A stretch of 33,331 nucleotides of DNA. Source: Arcanobacterium sp. Its GTDB lineage: Bacteria > Actinomycetota > Actinomycetes > Actinomycetales > Actinomycetaceae. Position 1 is the first letter of the stretch. The number at the start of each line of letters is the position of its first letter. Below are positions 26,181-33,331 of this stretch, piece by piece. Below the pieces are notes generated by a model that saw only the letters and a program-made list of their open reading frames with translations, was not told the DNA's origin and made no database searches. The stretch lies in the NCBI GenBank assembly GCA_022783665.1, contig JALFZJ010000010.1, positions 1 through 33,331 on the forward strand, in the 5' to 3' direction. The position numbers and the translations under genes were made by a program.

Positions 26181-26245
26181 ACCCTAAAGATGTGGATTCT
26201 ATAACCCTAAATCTGTGGGAGCTATAACCTAAAGATGTGGAATTA
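26178..26245. repeat. Three tandem 22-23 bp repeats
   Basis: Each unit starts with ATAACCCTAAA or ATAACCTAAA and continues (G/T)(A/C)TGTGG. Units are 26178-26200, 26201-26223 and 26224-26245. They abut the truncated end of the DUF4143 remnant. A related string, AACCCTAATGCGGGAGCTTT, is at 28311-28330. The rest of 25804-26282 contains no gene. Confidence 0.8.
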
Positions 26246-26282
26246 TTGAGTCTGTGTGGCGGGCGCAGGTAGGCTGTATCGT

Positions 26283-27077
26283 ATGGGACGTGCATTGATT
26301 ACAGGCGCCAGCTCAGGGCTCGGGAAAGAATTTGCGAAAGTGCTCGCAGAGCAAGGAAATGATCTTGTGCTCGTGGCGCGCTCGCAGGATACTCTTGAGG
26401 CGCTCGCGAACGAGCTCCATGCATGCCACGGGGTGAACGTGGAGGTATTGCCTGCAGATCTTTCATTGCATAAGGGATCCGCTGCGGTGGCTCAGCGTCT
26501 GCGTGATGACGCCGCTCCCATCGGTTTGTTGGTAAACAATGCAGGTTTCGGCCTCGGCCAGGAGTTTATCGGTGGCAACGTGTCGCACGAGTTGAAAGGC
26601 GTGCATGTGATGGTACATGCTGTGCTCGAGCTCAGCCATGCCGCCGCAAATGCGATGGTGGCTCGCGGGCGCGGAGCGATCATCAACGTAGCGTCGATTA
26701 CATCGATGACGACGCAGGGCACGTATTCTGCCCACAAGGCGTGGGTGAAAGTCTTTTCCGAAGGTCTGGCTGCGGAGCTTGCCGGCAGCGGGGTACACGT
26801 GACGGCGGTGCTGCCTGGTTTGATGCATACCGCATTCCACTCGCGCTCCCATGTGGATGCTTCGCAATGGCTCGAGCTCACGTTTATTGATACGCGTAAG
26901 GTAGTACTCGACGCACTGGATGCTGCACGCCGAGGGAAAGTGCTGGTAACGCCGTCATTGCTATATAAAGCAGCATACGGCGCTCTCAAGTTTGCGCCTC
27001 GCGCCCTCGTGCGCGCTGTTGCTGGGCCGAAGATGTCTGGCAGGTCTGCTGGGATTCCCAAGAAGAGTGAGGTGTGA
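26283..27077 (+). CDS. Short-chain dehydrogenase/reductase
   Basis: This classical SDR has the cofactor motif TGASSGLG, NNAGFG, the catalytic serine region INVASITSM and Y-x3-K as YSAHK. The arginine in VARSQ suits NADP(H). The C-terminal part (VLPGLMHTAFH) resembles DltE/YqjQ-type oxidoreductases. The substrate is unknown. The frame extends back to 26256, but ATG 26283 starts right at the nucleotide-binding strand. It overlaps the next gene at GTGA. Confidence 0.88.
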   Translation: MGRALITGASSGLGKEFAKVLAEQGNDLVLVARSQDTLEALANELHACHGVNVEVLPADLSLHKGSAAVAQRLRDDAAPIGLLVNNAGFGLGQEFIGGNVSHELKGVHVMVHAVLELSHAAANAMVARGRGAIINVASITSMTTQGTYSAHKAWVKVFSEGLAAELAGSGVHVTAVLPGLMHTAFHSRSHVDASQWLELTFIDTRKVVLDALDAARRGKVLVTPSLLYKAAYGALKFAPRALVRAVAGPKMSGRSAGIPKKSEV

Positions 27078-27820
27078 TGGATCAGCGCGCCTTTGAACGT
27101 GGCGTTGACGGCACACACATGGCCGATTCGGATACTGCGGCGAAGGGCTCCGATCACCCGCACTGGAACAACTACTCTCACCAGAACGACGCCGAGTATC
27201 CAACGCATTTGCTCAGCGCGAAGCCCGAAGTTGGCGTGGGGCCGTGGGAAGGTGCCTGGCCTGATGATCCGCGCTACGATGCAGAACTTCTCGAGCAGGG
27301 CGACCGCCGCAATGTGGTAGACAAGTACCGCTACTGGACGCTCGATGCGATCAAGGCGGATCTCGATACTTCGCGTTCAGCTCTCCATATTGCGATCGAG
27401 AATCTTGCGCACGATCTCAACATAGGCTCGATCGTGCGCACCGGAAACGCGTTCAACGTGGGTGGCGTGCATATAGTGGGCCGGCACAAATGGAACAAGC
27501 GCGGCGCTATGGTGACGAACCGCTACTTGCACGAGTTTTATCATTCAACGCCGGCGGATCTACACGAGTGGGCGCGCGAACATGATTACACGCTTGTGGC
27601 GGTGGATAATATGGAGGGCTCCACGCAGCTCGAAACAACTCCGCTGCCTGAGCGGTGCTTGTTGGTGTTTGGCCAGGAGCAAAACGGTATTAGCCCCGAG
27701 TTGTTGGGCCTGTGCGAACAGGCGGTGTATATTCCGCAGTTTGGCTCTACGAGATCAATGAATGTGGCTGCTGCGGCTGCGATTGCGATGCATTGGTGGA
27801 TTGCGAAATACCGGGCATAA
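27074..27820 (+). CDS. TrmH/SpoU family RNA 2'-O-methyltransferase
   Basis: This 248-residue protein has the three SPOUT motifs: NIGSIVRTGNAFNVGGVHIV (motif 1), VFGQEQNGIS (motif 2) and RSMNVAAAAAIAMHWW (motif 3). It should methylate a ribose in tRNA or rRNA; the target base cannot be read from sequence. About 75 N-terminal residues come before the catalytic domain. GTG 27074 overlaps the SDR stop; ATG 27077 is an equal alternative. Confidence 0.9.
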   Translation: MMDQRAFERGVDGTHMADSDTAAKGSDHPHWNNYSHQNDAEYPTHLLSAKPEVGVGPWEGAWPDDPRYDAELLEQGDRRNVVDKYRYWTLDAIKADLDTSRSALHIAIENLAHDLNIGSIVRTGNAFNVGGVHIVGRHKWNKRGAMVTNRYLHEFYHSTPADLHEWAREHDYTLVAVDNMEGSTQLETTPLPERCLLVFGQEQNGISPELLGLCEQAVYIPQFGSTRSMNVAAAAAIAMHWWIAKYRA

Positions 27821-27845
27821 CTTGCATTCGTGTGTGTTCTGATTC

Positions 27846-28290
27846 GGAAGTAGAGCCGAGCGGGTTCGAGCTAGCTTGCACGCCGTCTTTGGTGGAAGCG
27901 CCTACGCTGGGTACGGCTATGATTGGCGCCCAGCCAAGCAACGCGCCGACGTTTGCTATCTCGCCCACGTGCGCTAAGCGCGTTCAACTACACCTGGTCC
28001 ACTTACTCTCACGTTGATCACGCTGGCAGCTGCCACTAGGGCTATAGGGGTCACGGAGATGCGCTTGTTGATTACGGCACTCCAAACTCGCTGGCTACTT
28101 CGTCTGCCGTACGTACTAAATCTTGAGCTTGCGCTACGATGTGTTCTTCAATTCGCGCGCAGGCGCGAGCGCGATCAGAATCGGCACAGCCCAGGAGGGA
28201 GATTCCCATAGTCACAGTTCGCACATCAAGGTGATGCTCGGAAATCATGTGAATGGTCTCTAGAATCTGCGACGCTGTGCTCATAGCCAT
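27846..28290 (-). pseudogene. Decayed DUF711 (UPF0210) family gene
   Basis: From ATG 28290 the minus strand reads a normal DUF711 start, with VRTVTMGISLLGC and later ADEVASEFGVP, and then stops at 28072. One frame over, directly adjacent, it continues as INKRISVTPIALVAAAS (28075 to 27974), the next conserved block. A third piece near 27968-27890 (ANVGALLGWAPIIAV) resembles the family's C-terminus. The usual length is about 450 residues, so most of the middle has been deleted and there is at least one frameshift. The exact 3' limit is uncertain. Confidence 0.8.
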
Positions 28291-28347
28291 GATGGATCCT
28301 TAATGCTAAAAACCCTAATGCGGGAGCTTTAATAGTGAGCGCGAGCC

Positions 28348-28482
28348 TCATAGGCTGTGCATGGCGTCGAATAAAGCCTGATCTTGCACCCGGATCACTA
28401 AGCTTTGCGTCTCGGCAGTTGCGTTGAGCGCCTCTTGCACGTCCGCGATGCTGAGGGTGGAATCGTCTATCTTAATAGTCAA
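28348..28482 (-). pseudogene. C-terminal remnant of an ACT-domain protein (UPF0237 family)
   Basis: The minus strand reads LTIKIDDSTLSIADVQEALN and ends VIRVQDQALFDAMHSL and TGA. This matches the last half of the roughly 90-residue ACT proteins that are normally encoded directly before DUF711 genes and end in QHEDIFxAMHRI. An in-frame stop lies just upstream and no start remains. Its position, 58 bases before the DUF711 ATG on the same strand, confirms the ancestral pair. Confidence 0.75.
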
Positions 28483-28508
28483 CTAATGATTTCTACAGCC
28501 TTCCCTGC

Positions 28509-28550
28509 TTGTACAACAAACCGTATATAGATACTGTTAAGTATGTACAA
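28509..28550 (+). promoter_or_regulatory. Paired TGTACA sites and promoter of the abiE operon
   Basis: TTGTACAA (28509-28516) and ATGTACAA (28543-28550) each contain the palindrome TGTACA. Between them lie GTATATAGATAC and TACTGT, the latter a possible -10 placed 17 bases after TTGTAC. AbiEi antitoxins are known to repress their own operon through inverted repeats, so these are likely operator half-sites. Gene starts 24 bases later. Confidence 0.5.
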
Positions 28551-28573
28551 TTTGTTTTGGCGATGAGAGTACT

Positions 28574-29155
28574 ATGTCTTGTGATGCTACCGTTGTTTCG
28601 CCGAGGCTCTTAGCTGATGATCCGAACTTTGACCGTAATGCTTTTTATCGTGAAGTTCGGCAAGGTAAGTGGACGCGCATTGGGCGAGGGGTGTATGTGC
28701 TGAACGGAAATGCGGCCGGATCGGCCGCGGATCTGGCGTTGTTAGAGGCGGTTGTGAAGCGCCCAGAGGCGACTATCTGCCTGTTGAGTGCGCTCGATTA
28801 TTATGGTTTGACCGATGAAATTCCGCGCGGAAAAGATCTTGCTATTCCGACGGGAGTTCGTGCACCTAAGACTTTCCCGGGCATCGCCTGGCATCATTTT
28901 GATCGCGACACATTTGGTTATGAGCGAGACACTATTGCGATTGCTGGGTCAAGTGAGCGAATTGGTATTTACACTGCTGAGCGCACGATTGTTGATTGTT
29001 TTCGCCTGCGGGCGCAAGTGGGTTACGAGTTGGCGTTGAGTGCTTTGAAGACGTGGTTGGATGACGGTGGAAAGCCCGCGGCGTTACTACAAGTGGCGCG
29101 AAGTCTCCCTCGCAGCTTCGGATTCATCCAGAGAACCTTGGAGGTACTCCTATGA
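28574..29155 (+). CDS. abiEi: AbiEi-type antitoxin
   Basis: This 193-residue protein starts with a winged helix region (FYREVRQGKWTRIGRGVYVL) and continues with the AbiEi core: LLSALDYYGLTDEIP, WHHFDRDTFGYERDTI and the block IGIYTAERTIVDCFRLRAQV. It should bind its own promoter and oppose the adjacent toxin in a type IV system linked to phage abortive infection. ATG 28574 lacks a strong ribosome binding site. It overlaps the toxin gene by 4 bases. The word AGACGGCG, frequent in the core genes, is absent from this region, which fits later acquisition. Confidence 0.85.
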   Translation: MSCDATVVSPRLLADDPNFDRNAFYREVRQGKWTRIGRGVYVLNGNAAGSAADLALLEAVVKRPEATICLLSALDYYGLTDEIPRGKDLAIPTGVRAPKTFPGIAWHHFDRDTFGYERDTIAIAGSSERIGIYTAERTIVDCFRLRAQVGYELALSALKTWLDDGGKPAALLQVARSLPRSFGFIQRTLEVLL

Positions 29156-30021
29156 ACGGGGAGGAAACTTTCACGCGCTTGCAAGCAATGGCGCGTTCCT
29201 TCGCTGACCGTCACGGTGCTGCGGCTCCGACTGAAGAGTATCTGAACCGGCACGTGCTGGAGTCGTTTCTGGCCCGGTTGAGTGCGTCTGTATATCGGGA
29301 TGATTTCGTCATCAAGGGTGGGATTCTGCTCGGTGCCTACGGAATCCGGCGTCCAACTCGTGATGTTGATTCCAACGCAATCGCTGCTACCGTCATACCG
29401 GAAAGTATTGCTGCTGTGGCTGAGTATCTCGCCGAAATTGATGCTGATGATGGCGTGAGTTTTGATTCTGCAAGCATGAGCGTGAAAGTGATTCGTGGCG
29501 AGGCGCAATACCCGGGAGTGCGGTTGCGGATGGGGGCATCAATAGGGTCATGGCGTGGACTGTTTAGCTGGGACGTCTCTGCAGGAGATCCGGTAGTTCC
29601 TGGACCGCGAACCCTCGTTTTCAACCGGTTATTGGGTGAGCCGCTGAAGTTACTGGCGTATAGCCCGGAATTGACAGTGGCGGAGAAAGGCGTGACTATT
29701 CTCGAACGGGGCACTGCATCCACGCGGTGGCGTGATTACGTGGACATCGTTGAACTTGGCAAGCGCGGTCTTAACAAGCGGGAGCTCCTGGCGGCGGCCC
29801 GGTCGGTAGCACAATATCGAAACGTTGCTTTGAAACCGATAGCGCCACTGCTGTCTGGTTATGGTTATATTGCGCAGCGCAAGTGGGCGGCTTGGCGACG
29901 AAAAGAGCACTTGGAAGAAGGTGCCGCCGAACTCTTAGATGATCAAATTGCGATGGTCAGCGCGATTATCGATCCAATATTCACTACAAGTCAGGACGCT
30001 TCTACTCTGGATGATTTATGA
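29152..30021 (+). CDS. abiEii: AbiEii-type nucleotidyltransferase toxin
   Basis: This 289-residue protein of the AbiEii/AbiGii group has the nucleotidyltransferase motif KGGILLGAYGIRRPTRDVD with the metal-binding D-x-D, and the later motif VAEKGVTILERG...RWRDYVD with conserved K and D. Such toxins add nucleotides to targets such as tRNA ends and arrest growth when the antitoxin fails. The start overlaps AbiEi (ATGA), with a GGAGG 9 bases upstream. The reading frame is intact, in contrast to the broken toxin gene that follows. Confidence 0.87.
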   Translation: MNGEETFTRLQAMARSFADRHGAAAPTEEYLNRHVLESFLARLSASVYRDDFVIKGGILLGAYGIRRPTRDVDSNAIAATVIPESIAAVAEYLAEIDADDGVSFDSASMSVKVIRGEAQYPGVRLRMGASIGSWRGLFSWDVSAGDPVVPGPRTLVFNRLLGEPLKLLAYSPELTVAEKGVTILERGTASTRWRDYVDIVELGKRGLNKRELLAAARSVAQYRNVALKPIAPLLSGYGYIAQRKWAAWRRKEHLEEGAAELLDDQIAMVSAIIDPIFTTSQDASTLDDL

Positions 30022-30035
30022 CTTTTGCCTTAATT

Positions 30036-30255
30036 CTTGTAGATGGTGATATTCGCAGTCGTAGTCGTTTCACCATGTTGAGCTGTTGAGCTCAGGCCTG
30101 GTTCGTCCGGGCGAAGCGAAATCAGAATTCTATTTGCTTTTGATCCCAATCGTCAGGCAATAATGCTGATAGCGGGCGATAAATCAAAGAATTGGAAGCG
30201 TTGGTACAAGGAGAATATTCCAAGAGCAGACGATCTGTATGATAGGCATCTCAAA
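30036..30255 (+). pseudogene. Remnant of a HigB/RelE-like toxin gene
   Basis: From 30088 one frame reads ELRPGSSGRSEIRILFAFDP, then AIMLIAGDKSKNWKRWY and IPRADDLYDRHLK. These are the core and C-terminal segments of the phage-type RelE/ParE family (COG4679). Upstream, 30036-30087 resembles the LVD...SRHH part but is broken by a stop and small shifts. No antitoxin gene follows; the sequence runs straight into a DUF4143 fragment in another frame at about 30246-30255. Confidence 0.75.
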
Positions 30256-30469
30256 ATTATGCGCGGTTTGCGAAGGATTTGGGCGTGGCGGCAAATGCTG
30301 TGCGTTCGTGGTCCGAGATGCTCGAATCGAGCTACATTATCTTCACTCTGCATCCGTATCAATCGAATCTGCGCGCTCGGCTTACGAAAACTCCGAAAGT
30401 GTATTTCTACGATTCGGGTTTGCTCTGTGCTCTCTTGGTATTACCAGCATTGAGCAGCTCGCACAGTAG
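30246..30469 (+). pseudogene. Middle fragment of a DUF4143 AAA-type ATPase gene
   Basis: It reads NYARFAKDLGVAANAVRSW, then LESSYIIFTLHPYQSNLRAR and LTKTPKVYFYDSGLLCALL, then shifts frame by loss of one base and continues GITSIEQLAQ before TAG. These are the typical helix-turn-helix and 'KTPK.YFYDTGL' segments of DUF4143 proteins. Both the ATPase N-terminus and the nuclease-like C-terminus are missing. It may come from the same ancestor as the C-terminal piece at 25962-26180. Confidence 0.8.
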
Positions 30470-30721
30470 GTGTTTGTGTGGGTGGCTGCACGTGACGGAG
30501 GGTTTGGTTGCGCGTGTGCAGGTGGCCTCGAGTCGTCGAGAATTATTTCATTTTTCACCTTGGTACCTGCACGCTTGTAGAAAACACCTTGCCGCGCAAG
30601 CGTGTACTGACCTGATTTGTGACGAACAACCATCTTGACTTTTTGGCGCAACTACGCCCGTGTTTTTACAAATCGGCTTAATAAAGCCATAAACCACTTG
30701 CGCCCATTTTCCTAAAAGTAA
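30470..30721. other. Gap without a supported gene
   Basis: This stretch between the ATPase remnant and the adhesin promoter is lower in GC than the rest and holds only short overlapping frames. A minus-strand frame at 30382-30651 gives a lysine-rich start but runs through the DUF4143 fragment, so I do not call it. A small stem GGCTT/AAGCC lies near 30675. Confidence 0.5.
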
Positions 30722-30751
30722 TTGCAAAAGCTTCGCGGGGGGGGGTACCAT
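30722..30751 (+). promoter_or_regulatory. Possible phase-variable promoter with a G9 spacer
   Basis: TTGCAA (30722-30727) and TACCAT (30746-30751), each 4 of 6 to consensus, are 18 bases apart. The last nine bases of that spacer are G (30737-30745). Loss of one G would give the optimal 17. The gene for a surface protein starts about 130 bases downstream. Confidence 0.5.
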
Positions 30752-30878
30752 CTTCAAGCAAGACCAAAAAATAAATGTAAAAAATACTTTGCGCGACGCG
30801 CTCTGGGGTTCTGCATGGCACTAGATGGCGATCCAAGATGTGTGCTTCGCGATTCTTTTGGGCTTGTTAGGGGTGTGT

Positions 30879-33331
30879 GTGGCTAAGAAAGTATCCACGT
30901 GGATTCTTGGCATGTTTATGCTGATTTCAGCATTCGTGGCAGGAATGGCTGCTCCTACACCTGTGGCCGAGGCTGCGGATCCTACAAGTACTTCTGATCT
31001 TCTCTTCCTCACCACCACGGGTGAAATCCTCGGTTACGATGACGCGGGCAACCTCATCCCGGCACTACCGTATTTGCCAGCGATTAGCCTGGCGTATGAG
31101 GGTCGGCCGTATGGTGATCGGACGGCAGTCGTCAGCAATGACCGGCAACCGGTCGACAGTCCCAACTCCTCAGGTGGCAAACGGTGGGATCACGGTCCAA
31201 ACAATGACTCCGCGAACTGGTACCAGATCGCAGGATTGAGCTATAACGCGCTGGCTTCGAGCCAAGATGGCAGTCACTACGCGATGCTCCGGGTTGATAG
31301 TAAGACGTCCGGGGGTCAGGTGGGCACGTTCCAGGTCTACAAGCTCGATCCCGGCGCTACCTACTGGAGCAAGTATGGTAATGCGTTTTCGTTGCCCTCT
31401 GGCACTGTTTCGACCGCATCAGCTGATATGAGCCAGCCTGCGCCGATGGGTGCCGTCAATCCTGCGGACGGGAAGTACTACTTCGGATCCGTTGTGAAGG
31501 GCACCGATGGCAAGTACTACGCCCATATCTACCGCATGGACGCCACCGGCCCAACGTACGTGGGCCGAACCGAGGTTCCAAGCACCACCTCAGCCGGGAA
31601 CACAGTGAAGCCGACCGCGGGCGATATTTCGTTCACCTCGGATGGCTCGTTGGTCATTGGCACGAGTAATTCTGACTCCAAGGCCTATACCACGGAGATG
31701 CGGATGACGTTGGTGCGTGCCGCCGATCTCCTCGCGGCGAATGGTGGGTTGATGTCAGGATCGATCATCTTGCCACCGATCGTCGGCCCGTTCCGCGACG
31801 GCCAAGACACTCTCAATGCGATCACCGGTTATGCGGCAATGGCCGACGGTAGCCTCGTGACCTCTTTCAAGGGTGATGGGGTATCGCCGGTCTATGTGGT
31901 GGAAGATGACTGGAGCGGACTCACCAAACTCAGCGCCCTTCAACCTATCGGTGGTAGCCCGGAACTTCTCTATATGCGAACCTCAACTGGCGGCACTAAC
32001 CGCGGCCTGTGTTGGGCGTTGGATACCAGCGAAGAGACTGGCTCCGTCTGGAATTCGTTGACGGCACGCGCTCCCTGGCCTGCATCCACCGCTCAAGGTG
32101 GCATGTGTAGTTTCACGCTCCACAATACGCAGGTCGTGGATATGGACGGAGGTCTAGGCTGGGTTCCAAGCATCGATTTGCACAAGAATGTGGTTGAACG
32201 CAGCGATGCTGGAGACCAGTTCAAGTTGTCCATCTCTTTTGAGAATGGCGCGCTGCTGCATGAGGAAACCACCACGGGCACTGCGACTGGTGAGCAGGCC
32301 GTTTATGCGGGGCCGATTCCAGTAGCTGCTGGTGCTCGCCTCACGGTGAGCGAAACTATCACCACGAATGCTGATCTTCGCGACTATCGCCCTACACTGC
32401 AATGCGTGAGTGGCGATGGAGCAACGATTGTCGATCTGCTTGCGGATCGGCTAACGATGAGCAATCGAGCAGATGGTACCGCTCAGTCGGCGAGTGCATC
32501 TTTTGTAGTGCCTGATTCGACGGCTCTTGGTGTAGATCTCAAGTGCACCTTCACAAATGCTCCTAAACCGCCAACCCACAGCATTACGGTCACGAAAGTG
32601 GATAGCGCTGATAAGGCAGTGCTCGCTGGGGCTCAGCTACGACTGTGGAAAGACGACGGTGACGGTACGCTCGATACGAACAGCGATACGCTCTCACAGT
32701 TCGAGTCGTCCGAGCCGGTAGCGGCCGGTGGGGGCGTCGTCACTACTCCAGATACTGGCATAGCGAAATGGAACGGCCTCGAAGACGGAACCTACTTCGT
32801 AGAAGAGGTACAGCCACCGAACAACTATAAGGGAGCTGATGCAGCTCTTATGGTCACGGTGAACGGCGCAGATGCCACAGCTACCCTTGAAAACACGAAA
32901 GTAACTGGCACTATCATCTTCGAGAAGCGCGCCAAGACAGACGGCACAGCGGAAATGGGGCCACTACTATCTGGCTCCGAATGGAAGCTCATCTATCCGC
33001 AAGAATCTGGCAAGCCACCCGCCACGATCACAGACTGTGCAGCAGGAACCGAAGCTGGCACTGATGTGTGTGCTGGCACTGGTGACGCCGAACCAACCCC
33101 AGGGATTATCAAAGTAATAGACCTCCCCCTGGGCACATACACTCTTCAAGAAACGAAAGCTCCAAGCGGTTATATCCTTGATGGCTCAGAGCGTTCGATC
33201 ACTCTTGATTCCGAAGAGCCGTACACCCTCACGGGTGCGCAGGCCATTCTCAACGAGCAGCGCACTGGTCCTGAGCTGCCGTTCAGCGGAGGAGTCGGAC
33301 GCGACTTCTTCCTCCTGGCAGGGGGAGGCAC
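30879..33331 (+). CDS. Cell-wall-anchored SpaA-type adhesin or pilus protein (3' partial)
   Basis: The frame is open to the window end, giving at least 817 residues. GTG 30879 is chosen for AGGGG upstream and a proper signal peptide: basic AKK, a hydrophobic core, and AEA before the mature ADPT. ATG 30825 is an alternative. Residues about 35-430 look like a beta-rich, possibly propeller-like head with repeated D/G-rich turns. About 430-565 is a further beta domain. Two Cna_B/SpaA domains follow: near 566-675 (VTKVD ... YFVEEVQPP) and near 676-795 (FEKRAK ... TYTLQETKAPSGY), with the lysine and glutamate that form isopeptide bonds. At residue 800 comes LPFSGG, a variant sortase signal, then the start of a hydrophobic stretch. 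It is probably a pilus tip or shaft protein; sortase genes are expected beyond the window. Confidence 0.88.
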   Translation, partial: MAKKVSTWILGMFMLISAFVAGMAAPTPVAEAADPTSTSDLLFLTTTGEILGYDDAGNLIPALPYLPAISLAYEGRPYGDRTAVVSNDRQPVDSPNSSGGKRWDHGPNNDSANWYQIAGLSYNALASSQDGSHYAMLRVDSKTSGGQVGTFQVYKLDPGATYWSKYGNAFSLPSGTVSTASADMSQPAPMGAVNPADGKYYFGSVVKGTDGKYYAHIYRMDATGPTYVGRTEVPSTTSAGNTVKPTAGDISFTSDGSLVIGTSNSDSKAYTTEMRMTLVRAADLLAANGGLMSGSIILPPIVGPFRDGQDTLNAITGYAAMADGSLVTSFKGDGVSPVYVVEDDWSGLTKLSALQPIGGSPELLYMRTSTGGTNRGLCWALDTSEETGSVWNSLTARAPWPASTAQGGMCSFTLHNTQVVDMDGGLGWVPSIDLHKNVVERSDAGDQFKLSISFENGALLHEETTTGTATGEQAVYAGPIPVAAGARLTVSETITTNADLRDYRPTLQCVSGDGATIVDLLADRLTMSNRADGTAQSASASFVVPDSTALGVDLKCTFTNAPKPPTHSITVTKVDSADKAVLAGAQLRLWKDDGDGTLDTNSDTLSQFESSEPVAAGGGVVTTPDTGIAKWNGLEDGTYFVEEVQPPNNYKGADAALMVTVNGADATATLENTKVTGTIIFEKRAKTDGTAEMGPLLSGSEWKLIYPQESGKPPATITDCAAGTEAGTDVCAGTGDAEPTPGIIKVIDLPLGTYTLQETKAPSGYILDGSERSITLDSEEPYTLTGAQAILNEQRTGPELPFSGGVGRDFFLLAGGG

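Noticed and set aside
26178..26245. CRISPR array
   Set aside because: The three repeats are direct neighbours with no unique spacers, and no cas gene is present.
30382..30651. Minus-strand frame of 89 codons with a lysine-rich start
   Set aside because: Its second half is the antisense of the DUF4143 remnant, and no family is recognised.

Overview
The window looks like the chromosome of a moderately GC-rich actinobacterium, probably from the Actinomycetaceae or a neighbouring family of host-associated species. This rests on a Dpp-type sialate transporter with a fused permease-ATPase, like the sia/sat systems of corynebacteria, a HspR-type (HAIR-like) operator before clpB, and a SpaA-type LPxTG-like surface protein. 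The species cannot be named from the sequence alone.

Bases 1-10238 form a sialic acid catabolic island on the plus strand. It holds a four-component ABC importer (solute-binding protein, permease, fused permease-ATPase, ATPase), then nanA, nanK, nanE, nagB and nagA. Together these import N-acetylneuraminate, cleave it to ManNAc and pyruvate, phosphorylate and epimerise ManNAc to GlcNAc-6-P, deacetylate that, and deaminate it to fructose-6-P. Many genes overlap by a few bases. The junctions that do not overlap carry hairpins, which suggests graded expression within one unit.

Bases 10239-17136 hold housekeeping genes: an NADP-binding F420-reductase-family protein and YbaK on the minus strand, then a GNAT-like protein, GluQ-RS and ClpB on the plus strand. 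Bases 17168-23746 are a pyrimidine cluster in the order pyrC-K-D-F-E-B-I. It is preceded by a possible leader peptide that ends inside an intrinsic terminator, a layout like pyrL/pyrBI attenuation. Bases 23900-27820 hold a serine hydrolase, exonuclease III (minus), a short-chain dehydrogenase and a SpoU-type RNA methylase.

From about 25.9 kb the DNA looks like a decay and insertion zone. It has fragments of DUF4143 ATPase genes in two places, a decayed ACT-domain/DUF711 gene pair, a broken HigB/RelE-like toxin gene, and one intact AbiEi/AbiEii toxin-antitoxin pair. The window ends inside a large cell-wall-anchored adhesin or pilus protein. That gene lies behind a run of nine G residues which sits in the spacer of a plausible promoter, an arrangement typical of phase variation.

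Motif positions and counts were read by eye; no database search or folding program was run.
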